NCBI RefSeq assembly: GCF_030553055.1
Contig: NZ_CP130713.1
Coordinates: forward strand, 2,356,001 to 2,420,000
Reading direction: 5' to 3'
DNA from: Streptomyces sp. XD-27
GTDB taxonomy: Bacteria > Actinomycetota > Actinomycetes > Streptomycetales > Streptomycetaceae
Length of the DNA stretch: 64,000 nt
In this document: positions 1 to 11,154 of the stretch, piece by piece
Position numbering within the stretch: position 1 is the first letter of the stretch
Layout of the letters: each line of letters opens with the position of its first letter
Position numbers and translations under genes: made by a program
Notes under the pieces: model-generated
The model's database searches: none
What the model was told of the DNA's origin: nothing
Seen by the model: only the letters and a program-made list of their open reading frames with translations

Positions 1-798
1 GAGCAACTTGAGGAGCACGACCTGCTCCTCCAGCGCCTCCAGAACAGGCCGGATGGTGAGAGGAAAGTCATGTCCGAAGCGCGTGAGGTTGGCGGTGCCG
101 CCGATCATCAGCCGCTCTTCGGTCTCCTCGACCAGGGTCTCCAGCAGCGTGGCGAGCACGGCGGAGACCGTGCCCCGGTCGTCCGCCTCGAAGGACTCGG
201 GCAGGTCCTGCACCAGCTGCGGAACGTCCGAGAAGCGCCGTCCCACGACCCGGCTGTTCAGCCGGGCCCGCAGATCGGCCAGCGACGTCTCCCCGACGGG
301 CGCCGGGCAGTCCACCATGCGCTGCTCCACCCGGCCGGTGTCCGTGATCAGCACCAGCATGACCCGGGCGGGCGCGAGCGCGAGCAGCTCCACGTGCCGC
401 ACCGTGGAACGGGTCAGCGACGGATACTGCACGACGGCGACCTGCCGGGTCAGCTGCGCCAGCAGCCGCACCGTGCGGCTCACCACGTCGTCCAGGTCGA
501 CCGCGCCGTCCAGGAAGTTCTGGATGGCGCGCCGCTCCGCCGGGGACAGCGGCTTGACGCCCGCGAGCCTGTCCACGAAGAGGCGGTAGCCCTTGTCGGT
601 GGGGATCCGGCCCGCGCTGGTGTGCGGCTGGGCGATGAACCCCTCGTCCTCCAGGGCGGCCATGTCGTTGCGTACGGTGGCCGGTGAGACGCCGAGTCGG
701 TGCCGCTCCGTGAGCGCCTTGGAGCCGACCGGCTCCTCCGTGCCCACGTAGTCCTGGACGATGGCGCGCAGCACCTCGAGTCTGCGTTCACTCAGCAT
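1..798 (-). CDS. hrcA: Heat-inducible transcription repressor HrcA (3' end outside window)
   Basis: This is the repressor of class I heat-shock genes; it binds the CIRCE inverted repeat. The 266 codons present start [19 protein letters not shown] and continue with the N-terminal winged-helix region (about residues 1-75, including [13 protein letters not shown] and the [13 protein letters not shown] segment) and most of the ligand-like HrcA domain. The family is about 340 residues long, so roughly the last 70 lie beyond base 1. The ATG at 798 fits the conserved family N-terminus. A CIRCE element lies 42-68 bases upstream, so autoregulation is expected. In many actinomycetes dnaJ follows; that would be outside the window. 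Confidence 0.96.
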   Translation of the reverse strand, partial: MLSERRLEVLRAIVQDYVGTEEPVGSKALTERHRLGVSPATVRNDMAALEDEGFIAQPHTSAGRIPTDKGYRLFVDRLAGVKPLSPAERRAIQNFLDGAVDLDDVVSRTVRLLAQLTRQVAVVQYPSLTRSTVRHVELLALAPARVMLVLITDTGRVEQRMVDCPAPVGETSLADLRARLNSRVVGRRFSDVPQLVQDLPESFEADDRGTVSAVLATLLETLVEETEERLMIGGTANLTRFGHDFPLTIRPVLEALEEQVVLLKLL

Positions 799-839
799 CG
801 CGCACACCTCCAGTCCGGCCGATTCCCGGGCCTTGTCTC

Positions 840-866
840 CTGGCACTCAGCTGTCATGAGTGCCAG
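840..866 (-). promoter_or_regulatory. CIRCE operator upstream of hrcA
   Basis: The arms CTGGCACTC and GAGTGCCAG are perfectly complementary and separated by exactly nine bases. This matches the CIRCE layout (consensus TTAGCACTC-N9-GAGTGCTAA) with G/C substitutions at the outer positions. It lies just upstream of hrcA and just downstream of a likely -10, a position where bound HrcA would block transcription. Confidence 0.93.
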
Positions 867-879
867 ATCTTCCTGAGCC

Positions 880-910
880 AGTGTACGGCCGGGTGCCACG
901 GCCTGGGCAA
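880..910 (-). promoter_or_regulatory. Candidate hrcA promoter
   Basis: Read on the minus strand, TTGCCC (905-910) and TACACT (880-885) resemble -35 and -10 hexamers with a 19-base spacer. The start would fall near the CIRCE element at 840-866. The spacing is slightly long, so this is a tentative call. Confidence 0.5.
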
Positions 911-1025
911 GGCCCGTCACGGCCCTGTGGATAACCACACCGGACCGCGAGCGCACCCGCCCGGGCCTCCCCTGGGCCGGGCCGCCGCGCGCTGCCGCCT
1001 GACATCGCGCGCTAGCGTCTGACAT

Positions 1026-1748
1026 ATGGACAGCAACGGGGAACCGGTCGGCTGGGAGCGGCTGGCGCCGGGCGTCGCCCGGCGGCGGCTGCCGGTCTGG
1101 GACGCGACGACGGGCGCCATCGCCGGCGAGGACGGGCTGCTGGTGGTGGACACCGGCGCCACGCTCGCCGAGGGTGTTCGGATCCGCCGCGAGGTGACCG
1201 CGCTCTTCGGCCGCCGCCCCACCCACATCGTGCTCACCCACCCGCACTTCGACCATGTGCTGGGTACGGCCGCCTTCGCGGGCTGCGAGGTGTACGGGGC
1301 GGTCGGCCTGGACGACCTGCTGGCGCGCGAGCGGGACGAGCTGCGCGCGGACGCGGTACGGCACGGTGTCGCCGCCGATGACGCGGCCGAGGCCGCGGAC
1401 CTGCTCGTACGGCCGCAGCACACGGTCTGCGGGGAGCTCACCGTCGACCTCGGCGGCGGGCGGCGGGTCCTGCTGGCCAACGTCGGCCCGGCCCACAGCG
1501 GTCACGATCTCGCCGTGCTGGTGCCCGGCCCGCCCGAGGTGGTCTTCTGCGGCGACCTGGTCGAGGAGTCGGGGGAACCGCAGGCCGGGCGGGACGCGGT
1601 GCCGGGCCGGTGGCCCGCCGCGCTGGACCGGCTGCTCGCGCTCGGCGGCGAGGACGCGGTGTACGTGCCGGGGCACGGGGCCGTGGTGGACGCCGGTTTC
1701 GTCCGCGCCCAGCGCGCGGGGCTGGCGGCGCGTTTCGGCGTGTCGTAG
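1026..1748 (+). CDS. MBL-fold metallo-hydrolase
   Basis: A 240-residue protein of the metallo-beta-lactamase fold. The metal-binding motif THPHFDHVLG is at residues 71-80 (His72, His74, Asp76, His77). Further likely ligands are His157 in GPAHSGHD, Asp177 in FCGDLVE and His217 in VPGHGAV. There is no signal peptide, so it is probably cytosolic. The substrate cannot be told from sequence; relatives include glyoxalase II-like and cyclase-like hydrolases. It diverges from hrcA and lies 46 bases upstream of the DUF3097 gene, with which it may be co-transcribed. Confidence 0.85.
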   Translation: MDSNGEPVGWERLAPGVARRRLPVWDATTGAIAGEDGLLVVDTGATLAEGVRIRREVTALFGRRPTHIVLTHPHFDHVLGTAAFAGCEVYGAVGLDDLLARERDELRADAVRHGVAADDAAEAADLLVRPQHTVCGELTVDLGGGRRVLLANVGPAHSGHDLAVLVPGPPEVVFCGDLVEESGEPQAGRDAVPGRWPAALDRLLALGGEDAVYVPGHGAVVDAGFVRAQRAGLAARFGVS

Positions 1749-1794
1749 CCCCGCCTCGTAGCCACGACCTGCCATTTCTTCGTATCGTCGGCCG

Positions 1795-2619
1795 GTGCGC
1801 AGCAGAGAGTACAACCCCGATCTCACCCCTCCGTGGAAGCGGAAGGCGCCCGTGCCCGAGGTGCCCGCGGAGCCCGACCTCGTGGTCGAGGAGGTCACCA
1901 CGGGCTTCTGCGGCGCGGTGATCCGGTGCGAGAAGACCGCGCAGGGCCCGACGGTGACGCTGGAGGACCGATTCGGCAAGCACCGGGTCTTCCCGATGGA
2001 GCCGCGTGGCTTCCTGCTGGAGGGCCGCGTGGTCACCCTCGTCCGCCCGGCGGCTCCCGCCCGCACCGGCCCCCGGCTGACCGCCTCCGGCTCCATCGCG
2101 GTCCCCGGCATGCGGGCGCGGGTGGCCCGTGCGGGCCGCATCTATGTGGAGGGCCGGCACGACGCCGAGCTGGTCGAGAAGGTGTGGGGCGACGACCTGC
2201 GCGTCGAGGGGGTGGTGGTCGAGTACCTGGAGGGCGTCGACGACCTCCCGGCGATCGTGGACGCGTTCGCCCCCGGCCCGGACGCGCGGCTGGGCGTCCT
2301 GGTGGACCACCTGGTACCCGGCTCGAAGGAATCGCGGATCGCGGCGGAGGTGACGGGCGACGACGTGCTGGTGGTCGGTCACCCGTACGTGGACGTGTGG
2401 GAGGCCGTCAAGCCGTCGTCGCTGGGCATCCCGGCGTGGCCGTCGGTCCCCCGCGGGCAGGACTGGAAGACGGGGGTGTGCCGGGCGCTGGGGTGGCCGG
2501 AGAACACGGGGGCTGCTTGGCAGCGGATCCTGGGCTCGGTGCGCACCTATAGGGACCTCGAGCCCGCGCTGCTGGGGCGGGTGGAGGAACTGATCGATTT
2601 CGTGACGGCGCCGGCCTGA
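1795..2619 (+). CDS. DUF3097 family protein
   Basis: A 274-residue protein with a GTG start (MRSREYNPDLTPPWKRK). It matches the actinobacterial DUF3097 family by its N-terminal NPDLTPPW segment and the later YVEGRHDAELVEKVWG and VDHLVPGSKESRIA segments, which resemble a Toprim-like acidic fold (inference). The family has no assigned function. It is cytosolic, with no membrane segment or signal. It sits 46 bases after the MBL gene and converges on hemW across a strong terminator. Confidence 0.85.
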   Translation: MRSREYNPDLTPPWKRKAPVPEVPAEPDLVVEEVTTGFCGAVIRCEKTAQGPTVTLEDRFGKHRVFPMEPRGFLLEGRVVTLVRPAAPARTGPRLTASGSIAVPGMRARVARAGRIYVEGRHDAELVEKVWGDDLRVEGVVVEYLEGVDDLPAIVDAFAPGPDARLGVLVDHLVPGSKESRIAAEVTGDDVLVVGHPYVDVWEAVKPSSLGIPAWPSVPRGQDWKTGVCRALGWPENTGAAWQRILGSVRTYRDLEPALLGRVEELIDFVTAPA

Positions 2620-2640
2620 TCCGCCTCCGACGGTTCTTTC

Positions 2641-2787
2641 CCCTACCCGCCCCTTCCCACAACCGGGGCTCCGCCCCGGACCCCGGTCCTCAATCTCCCC
2701 CAGACTTCGTCCGGGAGGTACCCCCAGACGGGCTCGAAAATCGAGCCCGTCCGGCGATTGAGGACGAAATCGGGAAGGGGCGGGTAG
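2641..2787. terminator. Nested inverted-repeat terminator between DUF3097 gene and hemW
   Basis: Three concentric inverted repeats lie between two convergent genes. The outer pair is 16 bases (2643-2658 with 2772-2787). The middle pair is CCTCAATC/GATTGAGG (2688-2695 with 2756-2763). The inner pair is a perfect 11-bp stem with an AAA loop (2727-2751). The symmetry implies bidirectional termination. A copy of a small GC-rich repeat lies inside it (2695-2728). Confidence 0.75.
2695..2728. repeat. Dispersed 34-bp GC-rich intergenic repeat, copy A
   Basis: This 34-bp sequence matches the one at 61824-61857 at 31 of 34 positions. Both begin CTCCCCCAGACT and end CCCCCAGA around a GTCCGGGAGGT core. 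Both copies sit between genes, consistent with a short streptomycete intergenic repeat family. Confidence 0.7.
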
Positions 2788-2795
2788 AGGAGAAG

Positions 2796-4028
2796 TCAGT
2801 CCACCAGGTCCCGGACCACCGCGTCCGCCAGGAGCCGCCCGCGCAGCGTCAGCACCGCGCGACCCGCCTCGTACGGGCCCCGCTCCAGCAGCCCGTCCGC
2901 CAGCGCCCGCGCGGCGGCCTCGGCGCCCGCCGGGGCCAGCAGATCCAGCGGGCAGCCGTCCACCAGCCGCAGCTCCAGCAGGATCCGCTCCACGCGCCGG
3001 TCCTCCTCGCGCAGGACCTCGCGGCCCGCGCCCGGTGACCGGCCCTCGGTCAGGGCCTGCGCGTACGCGCCGGGGTGTTTCACGTTCCACCAGCGCACGC
3101 CGCCGACGTGGCTGTGCGCGCCGGGGCCCGCGCCCCACCAGTCGGCGCCGCGCCAGTACAGCTCGTTGTGGCGGCAGCGCCCGGCCTCCGACGTGGCCCA
3201 GTTCGACACCTCGTACCAGTGGAAGCCCGCCGCCGACAGCGTCTCGTCCGCGATCAGGTACCGGTCCGCGTGCACGTCGTCGTCCGTCATCGGCACCTCG
3301 CCGCGCCGGATGCGCCGGGCGAGCTGGGTGCCCTCCTCGACGATCAGCGCGTACGCCGAGATGTGGTCCGGGCCGGCGCCGAGCGCCGCGTCCAGGGAGG
3401 CCCGCCAGTCGTCGTCGCTCTCCCCCGGCGTGCCGTAGATGAGATCGAGGTTGACGTGGTCGAACCCGGCGGCCCGGGCCTCGGCAACGCATGCCTCGGG
3501 GCGCCCCGGGGTGTGGGTGCGGTCCAGCACGCGCAGCACGTGCTGCCGGGCGCTCTGCATGCCGAACGACACCCGGTTGAACCCGCCCTCCCGCAACTCG
3601 GCGAGGTAGCGCGGATCGACCGACTCCGGGTTGGCCTCGGTGGTGATCTCCGCCCCGTCGGCGAGCCCGAACTCGTCCCTGATGGCGGCGAGCATCCGGC
3701 CCAGGTCCGCGGCGGGGAGCAGGGTGGGGGTGCCGCCGCCGACGAAGACGGTCTCCACCGGGCGCGGGTCGTCGCCCAGCACCTTGCGGGCCAGGCGGAC
3801 CTCCTCCACGAGCGTGTCGGCGTAGTTGTCGCGCGAGGCGAGCGCACCGCCGGAGCCGCGCAGCTCACTGGCCGTATACGTGTTGAAGTCGCAGTAGCCG
3901 CAGCGGGTCGCACAGTAGGGGACGTGCAGGTAGAAGCCGAGGGGCCGCCCGGCGGCACCGTCCAGTGCGTGGTGGGGCAGCGCCCCGTCGTCCGGCACGG
4001 GCTCACCATCGGGCAGTACGGAAGGCAT
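2796..4028 (-). CDS. hemW: Radical SAM heme chaperone HemW (HemN-like)
   Basis: A 410-residue radical SAM protein. The cluster motif CATRCGYC gives Cys39, Cys43 and Cys46, followed by GGGTP at 97-101. The later HNELYW matches the HNxxYW motif that marks HemW rather than oxygen-independent coproporphyrinogen oxidase HemN. HemW is known as a heme-binding chaperone that delivers heme to respiratory proteins; many genomes annotate it as hemN. I chose the ATG at 4028 (MPSVLPDG) because upstream in-frame residues are Arg-rich and unlike the family. It is downstream of the acyl-CoA ligase and lepA on the same strand. Confidence 0.92.
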   Translation of the reverse strand: MPSVLPDGEPVPDDGALPHHALDGAAGRPLGFYLHVPYCATRCGYCDFNTYTASELRGSGGALASRDNYADTLVEEVRLARKVLGDDPRPVETVFVGGGTPTLLPAADLGRMLAAIRDEFGLADGAEITTEANPESVDPRYLAELREGGFNRVSFGMQSARQHVLRVLDRTHTPGRPEACVAEARAAGFDHVNLDLIYGTPGESDDDWRASLDAALGAGPDHISAYALIVEEGTQLARRIRRGEVPMTDDDVHADRYLIADETLSAAGFHWYEVSNWATSEAGRCRHNELYWRGADWWGAGPGAHSHVGGVRWWNVKHPGAYAQALTEGRSPGAGREVLREEDRRVERILLELRLVDGCPLDLLAPAGAEAAARALADGLLERGPYEAGRAVLTLRGRLLADAVVRDLVD

Positions 4029-4163
4029 ACGTCCCATTGTCCGGCATCGCCGGAGCGGCTCCCGGCGATGCGGGCGGCCGCGAGATCGCACGAGGCCGGG
4101 CATGAGGGGGGAGGTGGTACGGGCGGGGCTGAGCGGAGGCTCCGCCCGTACGGCTCGCGGAGG

Positions 4164-6050
<1,887 letters not shown>

Positions 6051-6082
6051 GGCATCCTCCGCAGGGCCCGCCTCAGCCCTTG

Positions 6083-6098
6083 TTGACTCACGAGTAAC
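6083..6098 (-). promoter_or_regulatory. Candidate operator upstream of the acyl-CoA ligase gene
   Basis: ACTC-AC-GAGT forms an inverted repeat within TTGACTCACGAGTAAC, 33-48 bases upstream of the ATG at 6050. The size and position suit a TetR-type operator controlling fatty-acid activation. That assignment is inference only. Confidence 0.4.
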
Positions 6099-6168
6099 CT
6101 TCGAGCGAGATCAGGGTAAGGGCCGGACACCTGCTTGATAAGGGTCTGGCCGGACGTTGTTGAAAGCG

Positions 6169-6178
6169 TAATCGATTA
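6169..6178. promoter_or_regulatory. Perfect palindrome TAATCGATTA in the lepA/ligase spacer
   Basis: A perfect 10-bp AT-rich palindrome stands out in a GC-rich spacer, 91-100 bases downstream of the lepA stop side and 119 bases upstream of the ligase start. It could be a regulator site. No function is established. Confidence 0.3.
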
Positions 6179-6264
6179 ACTACGCTCGGCTATGCCTCGC
6201 AGGCGAACGTGCGGCCCGGCGCGGAGTACGCCGGGCCGTACGGGGCTGCGGTCGAAGCGGGTGG

Positions 6265-8139
6265 CTACTTCTTGCCCTTGCCCTGGCCGCCGGACTCGTC
6301 GCTGGACAGCACCGCGATGAACGCCTCCTGCGGCACCTCCACCGAGCCGACCATCTTCATCCGCTTCTTGCCCTCCTTCTGCTTCTCCAGCAGCTTCCGC
6401 TTACGGGAGATGTCACCGCCGTAGCACTTGGCGAGGACGTCCTTACGGATGGCGCGGATGGTCTCGCGGGCGATGACCCGGGAGCCGATCGCGGCCTGGA
6501 CCGGCACCTCGAACGCCTGCCGAGGGATGAGCTCCCTCAGCTTGGCGACGAGCCGTACGCCATACGCGTACGCCGCGTCCTTGTGCGTGATGGCGGAGAA
6601 GGCGTCGACCTTGTCGCCGTGCAGCAGGATGTCGACCTTGACCAGGCTGGACGCCTGCTCGCCGGTGGGCTCGTAGTCGAGCGAGGCGTAGCCGCGGGTC
6701 TTGGACTTCAGCTGGTCGAAGAAGTCGAAGACGATCTCGGCGAGCGGCAGCGTGTAGCGGATCTCGACGCGGTCCTCGGAGAGGTAGTCCATGCCGAGGA
6801 GCGTGCCGCGACGGGTCTGGCACAGCTCCATGATCGAGCCGATGAACTCGCTGGGGGCGAGGATCGTGGCGCGCACGACCGGCTCGTAGACCTCGCCGAT
6901 CTTGCCCTCGGGGAACTCGCTCGGGTTGGTGACCGTGTGCTCGCTGCCGTCCTCCATGAGCACGCGGTAGACCACGTTGGGGGCGGTGGCGATCAGGTCG
7001 AGGCCGAACTCCCGCTCCAGGCGCTCGCGGATCACGTCGAGGTGGAGCAGGCCGAGGAAGCCGACGCGGAAGCCGAAGCCGAGCGCCGCGGAGGTCTCCG
7101 GCTCGTAGACCAGGGCCGCGTCGTTGAGCTGGAGCTTGTCCAGGGCCTCGCGGAGGTCCGGGTAGTCGGAGCCGTCCAGCGGGTAGAGGCCGGAGAACAC
7201 CATCGGCTTGGGATCCTTGTAGCCGCCCAGGGCCTCGGTGGCACCGCCCGACTGCTGGGTGATGGTGTCGCCGACCTTGGACTGGCGGACGTCCTTCACA
7301 CCGGTGATCAGATAGCCCACCTCGCCGACGCCGAGGCCGTCGGCGGGCAGCATCTCCGGAGAGTTGGTGCCGATCTCCAGCAGCTCGTGGGTGGCGCCGG
7401 TGGACATCATCCGGATGCGCTCGCGCTTGGACAGCTGGCCGTCCACGACCCGGACGTAGGTGACGACGCCGCGGTAGGAGTCGTAGACCGAGTCGAAGAT
7501 CATCGCGCGGGCGGGGGCGTCGGCGACGCCGACCGGGGCCGGGATCCGCTCCACGACCCGGTCCAGCAGCGCGTCCACGCCGACGCCGGTCTTCGCGGAG
7601 ACCTTGAGGACGTCCTCGGGATCGCAGCCGATGAGACCGGCCAGTTCCTCGGAGAACTTCTCCGGCTGGGCGGCCGGGAGGTCGATCTTGTTGAGGACCG
7701 GGATGATCGTGAGGTCGTTCTCCATCGCCAGGTAGAGGTTGGCGAGGGTCTGGGCCTCGATGCCCTGGGCCGCGTCGACCAGCAGGACGGTGCCCTCACA
7801 GGCCGCCAGCGAACGCGAGACCTCGTAGGTGAAGTCCACGTGGCCCGGCGTGTCGATCATGTTGAGGATGTGGGTGTTGCCCGCGGCCTCGCCCTGCGTG
7901 GGCGCCCAGGGCAGCCGGACCGCCTGGGACTTGATCGTGATACCGCGCTCACGCTCGATGTCCATGCGGTCGAGGTACTGCGCGCGCATCTGCCGCTGCT
8001 CGACCACGCCGGTCAGCTGGAGCATCCGGTCGGCGAGCGTCGACTTGCCGTGGTCGATGTGCGCGATGATGCAGAAGTTGCGGATGAGCGCCGGGTCGGT
8101 ACGGCTTGGCTCCGGCACATGGGTAGGGGTCGCGGGCAC
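6265..8139 (-). CDS. lepA: Elongation factor 4 (LepA)
   Basis: A 624-residue translational GTPase that back-translocates or remodels stalled ribosomes. The G1 motif AHIDHGKS is at residues 26-33, with RGITIKSQ (switch I), DTPGHVDF (G3) and NKID (G4) following. The C-terminal part ends with the LepA-specific region ([23 protein letters not shown]). The length agrees with the family, which usually has about 600 residues; the extra residues are a short N-terminal lead. It is divergent from rpsT, a common streptomycete arrangement. Confidence 0.97.
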   Translation of the reverse strand: MPATPTHVPEPSRTDPALIRNFCIIAHIDHGKSTLADRMLQLTGVVEQRQMRAQYLDRMDIERERGITIKSQAVRLPWAPTQGEAAGNTHILNMIDTPGHVDFTYEVSRSLAACEGTVLLVDAAQGIEAQTLANLYLAMENDLTIIPVLNKIDLPAAQPEKFSEELAGLIGCDPEDVLKVSAKTGVGVDALLDRVVERIPAPVGVADAPARAMIFDSVYDSYRGVVTYVRVVDGQLSKRERIRMMSTGATHELLEIGTNSPEMLPADGLGVGEVGYLITGVKDVRQSKVGDTITQQSGGATEALGGYKDPKPMVFSGLYPLDGSDYPDLREALDKLQLNDAALVYEPETSAALGFGFRVGFLGLLHLDVIRERLEREFGLDLIATAPNVVYRVLMEDGSEHTVTNPSEFPEGKIGEVYEPVVRATILAPSEFIGSIMELCQTRRGTLLGMDYLSEDRVEIRYTLPLAEIVFDFFDQLKSKTRGYASLDYEPTGEQASSLVKVDILLHGDKVDAFSAITHKDAAYAYGVRLVAKLRELIPRQAFEVPVQAAIGSRVIARETIRAIRKDVLAKCYGGDISRKRKLLEKQKEGKKRMKMVGSVEVPQEAFIAVLSSDESGGQGKGKK

Positions 8140-8212
8140 GCAGCGTCCTGTGTCTAGGCGGGACTCGGTGTATGTCCCCCTATCGTCCCACGACTGGGCG
8201 CCGCCCTTCGGT

Positions 8213-8242
8213 TTGGGACGCGATAGAGCCTGCTGGTAGCCT
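8213..8242 (+). promoter_or_regulatory. rpsT promoter
   Basis: TTGGGA (8213-8218) and TAGCCT (8237-8242) are separated by 18 bases and precede rpsT by about 95 bases. The -10 has the TAGnnT form common in vegetative streptomycete promoters. Transcription would include the leader hairpin at 8281-8297. Confidence 0.6.
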
Positions 8243-8280
8243 GGACCACTGTGCCTCGTGCCCTCTCAGCCCGAGGCGCA

Positions 8281-8297
8281 CAGCTGTCGAACAGCTG
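8281..8297 (+). other. Leader hairpin in rpsT 5' UTR
   Basis: CAGCTG-TCGAA-CAGCTG forms a perfect 6-bp stem 40 bases before the GTG start. S20 is known to repress its own translation in Escherichia coli. Whether this hairpin takes part in such control here is not known. Confidence 0.4.
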
Positions 8298-8337
8298 ATC
8301 AAGAAGCAATTCCATTCGAACCTGAAAAGGCTCATTC

Positions 8338-8604
8338 GTGGCGAACATCAAGTCCCAGATCAAGCGGAACAAGACCAACGAGAAGGCGCGCCTGCGCAAC
8401 AAGGCCGTCAAGTCCTCGGTCAAGACCGCGATCCGCAAGACCCGTGAGGCCGTGGCCGCCGGTGACGTCGAGAAGGCCACCGTCGCCCTGGGCGAGGCCG
8501 GCAAGAAGCTCGACAAGGCCGCGAGCAAGGGCGTGATGCACAAGAACGCCGCCGCCAACAAGAAGTCGGCGCTGGCGCAGCAGGTCGCCGCCCTCAAGGG
8601 CTGA
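8338..8604 (+). CDS. rpsT: 30S ribosomal protein S20
   Basis: An 88-residue basic protein starting [27 protein letters not shown], a textbook S20 sequence that binds 16S rRNA near the 5' domain. The start is GTG at 8338, preceded by AAAAGG at 8325-8330 with a 7-base spacing. It is transcribed divergently from lepA and ends before a strong terminator (8761-8803). Confidence 0.98.
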   Translation: MANIKSQIKRNKTNEKARLRNKAVKSSVKTAIRKTREAVAAGDVEKATVALGEAGKKLDKAASKGVMHKNAAANKKSALAQQVAALKG

Positions 8605-8760
8605 CCTCACCCGGGCGTCAAGCCCTTCGCCGGGACGGGCACACAGCGGTCCCTCTCACCCGCTCCGACCGGCGGCCCGCAGGAGCCTCCTGCACAGCAG
8701 CATTGCGCCGCACGCGGCCTGCGTTCGCCACGCGGGTGCGGCGCACACCCAGCTTCACCG

Positions 8761-8803
8761 CGAGGCCCGGTGCCGTCCTTCCCCAGGACCGCACCGGGCC
8801 TCG
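8761..8803 (+). terminator. rpsT terminator hairpin
   Basis: CGAGGCCCGGTGC (8761-8773) pairs perfectly with GCACCGGGCCTCG (8791-8803). An inner GTCCT/AGGAC stem closes on a TCCCC loop. No clear U-tract follows, as is common in streptomycetes. It separates rpsT from the next plus-strand gene; the 157 bases before it show no gene. Confidence 0.7.
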
Positions 8804-8834
8804 CGTCATGTACACGCTCCGGTACGCTTCGTAC

Positions 8835-9775
8835 ATGTCAATACCGGGGGAACAACCGAATCCGTACGCCCAGCAGCCCCAGCCGTACGGCCCACCGCAG
8901 CCGCAGCCGCACGGACAGCCGAACCCATATGCGGCGCAGGTGCCGCAGCAGCCCGCGGCCCAGGCCGGCGCGCCCGGTCCGTACGCGCAGCCGACGCTGC
9001 CGGGGACGCCGCTCCCCTCATCCGGCGGCTTCGGGCCCACCACCCCGCCCCCCGCGGCGCCGCCGACCGGCGCCGGTCGGAGCCGGGGCTGGCTCTGGGG
9101 CCTCGGCGGGGCGGTCGCCGCCTCGGCGGTCTGGGCGGGCGTGCTCTTCGCCACCGGCGCCTTCGACGATGACGACAAGCCGGCGGCCGAGAAGAAGCCC
9201 AAGGCGAATCTGGCGGGCTATCACTACGTCACCGATCTGTGCAAAGCCACCGATCTCGGCCCCTACGAGGCACGCGGCTATGCGCTGCAGGAGCGCGAGG
9301 GCAACCCTCTGGCGTCGGGGTCCCAGCAGTCGGCGCTCGACTCGATGACCTGCGACCTGGACTTCAACCCGCCGGACCGGGGCCCCTCCGAGTTCTCGTC
9401 GACGTACGTCAACACCGAGGTGTACCTGCACAGGAAGTCCGACCCGGCCCCGAGTTCGCGGCGCGGTACAAGGCGTACGAGGGCAAGAAGAGCGGGGCGG
9501 CATACCACTACGTCGTGAAACCGGCATCGGGCCTCGGCGAGGAGGCGTTCCTGGTGACGGAGGTGGCGAATGACGGCAGCACCGACAACACGGCCGATGT
9601 GACCCTCGCCGTCCGCGACGGATGGCTGACGTACGAGTCCAAGTGGTCGGAGCTGCGCGACCCCGAGGCCAAGGGCAAGCCGACGACCGCTGAGGAGGCC
9701 ACCGACATGCTGCGGAAGAGCGCCACGGCGACGTTGGCGAAGCTGAAGGAGAAGCAGGCCGCTCAGGGCCAGTAG
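8835..9775 (+). pseudogene. Membrane-anchored Pro/Gln/Tyr-rich protein, frameshifted near 9450
   Basis: The first frame starts MSIPGEQPNPYAQQPQPYGP, has a Pro/Gln/Tyr-rich cytoplasmic stretch to about residue 85, a membrane helix at about 86-110, then an extracytoplasmic domain. At about codon 205 the frame is lost and runs into Arg-rich nonsense. The natural continuation (PEFAARYKAYEGKK onwards to 9775) is in the next frame. Adding one C to the CCCC run at 9448-9451 rejoins them. It is therefore either a real one-base deletion or a sequencing error. The function is unknown; the layout resembles many actinobacterial anchored proteins. A -10-like TACGCT seven bases before the ATG suggests a leaderless message. 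Confidence 0.7.
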
Positions 9776-9857
9776 GCCGACAGCACGGCCGCGTACGCGC
9801 CGCCGCCACGCGTGGGCCCGCCACGCGCAGGTCGCCCGCGCTCGGGCCGCCGCGACG

Positions 9858-10850
9858 TCAGTGCCGGCGGCCCGCGCGGGCCGCACGGGCGATGGTGACC
9901 ACGGCCTTCTCCAGGGCGTACTCCGGGTCGTCGCCGCCGCCCTTGACGCCCGCGTCCGCCTCGGCCACCGCGCGCAGCGCGACCGCCACCCCGTCCGCCG
10001 ACCAGCCGCGCATCTGCTGCCGCACCCGGTCGATCTTCCACGGCGGCATGCCCAGCTCGCGGGCCAGGTCGGCGGGGCGCGCCCCGCGTGGGGCGGAGGC
10101 CAGCTTGCCGATGGCGCGCACGCCCTGGGCGAGCGCGCTGGTGATCAGCACCGGCGCGACGCCGGTCGCCATCGCCCAGCGGAGCGCTTCGAGCGCCTCG
10201 GCCGTGCGGCCCTCGACGGCCCGGTCGGCGACGGTGAAGCTCGACGCCTCGGCCCGGCCCGTGTAGTAGCGGGCGACGACGGCTTCGTCGATGGTGCCCT
10301 CGATGTCCGCGACCAACTGGGCGCAGGCGCTGGCCAGCTCCCGCAGGTCGCTGCCGATGGCGTCGACCAGGGCCTGGCACGCCTCCGGGGTCGCGGAACG
10401 GCCGGTGGCCCGGAACTCCGACCGCACGAACGCAAGCCGGTCGGCGGGCTTGGTCATCTTCGGGCACGCGACCTCGCGCGCCCCCGCCTTGCGCGCCGCG
10501 TCCAGCAGCCCCTTGCCCTTGGCGCCTCCGGCGTGCAGCAGGACGAGGGTGATCTCCTCGGCGGGAGCGGTGAGGTAGCCCTTGACGTCCTTGATCGTGT
10601 CCGCGGAGAGGTCCTGGGCGTTGCGGACCACCACCACCTTCCGCTCCGCGAACAGCGAAGGGCTGGTCAGCTCCGCGAGCGTGCCGGGCTGCAGCGCGTC
10701 GGGGGCGAGGTCGCGCACATCGGTGTCGGGGTCGGCGGCTCGGGCCGCCGCGACGACCTGCTGCACGGCGCGGTCGAGGAGGAGGTCCTCCTGTCCCACG
10801 GCGAGGGTCACGGGGGCGAGCGGGTCGTCGGTCGTACTCTTCCTGGCCAT
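9858..10850 (-). CDS. holA: DNA polymerase III subunit delta
   Basis: A 330-residue clamp-loader delta subunit, which opens the beta sliding clamp during loading. It starts MARKSTTDDPLAPVTLAVGQEDLLLDRAV, the family N-terminus with the degenerate P-loop replacement GQEDLLL. It then shows the conserved delta segments AERKVVVVRNAQDL and the C-terminal collar domain (GMPPWKIDRVRQQMRGWS). The length is typical. The ATG at 10850 was chosen because it matches this N-terminus. It is divergent from the 82-residue gene. Downstream comEA/comEC lie about 3 kb away, a neighbourhood familiar from other bacteria. Confidence 0.94.
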   Translation of the reverse strand: MARKSTTDDPLAPVTLAVGQEDLLLDRAVQQVVAAARAADPDTDVRDLAPDALQPGTLAELTSPSLFAERKVVVVRNAQDLSADTIKDVKGYLTAPAEEITLVLLHAGGAKGKGLLDAARKAGAREVACPKMTKPADRLAFVRSEFRATGRSATPEACQALVDAIGSDLRELASACAQLVADIEGTIDEAVVARYYTGRAEASSFTVADRAVEGRTAEALEALRWAMATGVAPVLITSALAQGVRAIGKLASAPRGARPADLARELGMPPWKIDRVRQQMRGWSADGVAVALRAVAEADAGVKGGGDDPEYALEKAVVTIARAARAGRRH

Positions 10851-10905
10851 CGCCGACCAGCATCCCACGGGCCACTGACACTCCTCGCTGTCGGACAATG
10901 ATCCG

Positions 10906-11154
10906 GTGAACGAACGACACGTCCTGGTGCTGCCCGACCGCGATGCCGCCGAAGAGCTGGCCGAGAACCTGACCGAGCGCTTCGGGCTGGAGGAGGAGCC
11001 GCACCTGGTGCGGGACGCGCTGGCGGGCGAGGACGACGCCGAGGACGCGCAGTGGCTGGTGGTGGTGGAGGACGCGGCGGGGCGCCTGGACGCGGGGACG
11101 CTGCACGAGCTGGCCGAGGAGTACGACGGGTGGCTGGAGGACCACGCGGTCTGA
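10906..11154 (+). CDS. Small acidic hypothetical protein
   Basis: An 82-residue acidic protein with a GTG start (MNERHVLVLPDRDAAEELAENLTERFG), rich in Glu and Asp, with no membrane segment. The codon usage is that of a real streptomycete gene. No function is recognised. It is divergent from holA with a 55-base spacer. Its last codons begin a run of three imperfect 31-32 bp repeats (11142-11235). Confidence 0.75.
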   Translation: MNERHVLVLPDRDAAEELAENLTERFGLEEEPHLVRDALAGEDDAEDAQWLVVVEDAAGRLDAGTLHELAEEYDGWLEDHAV

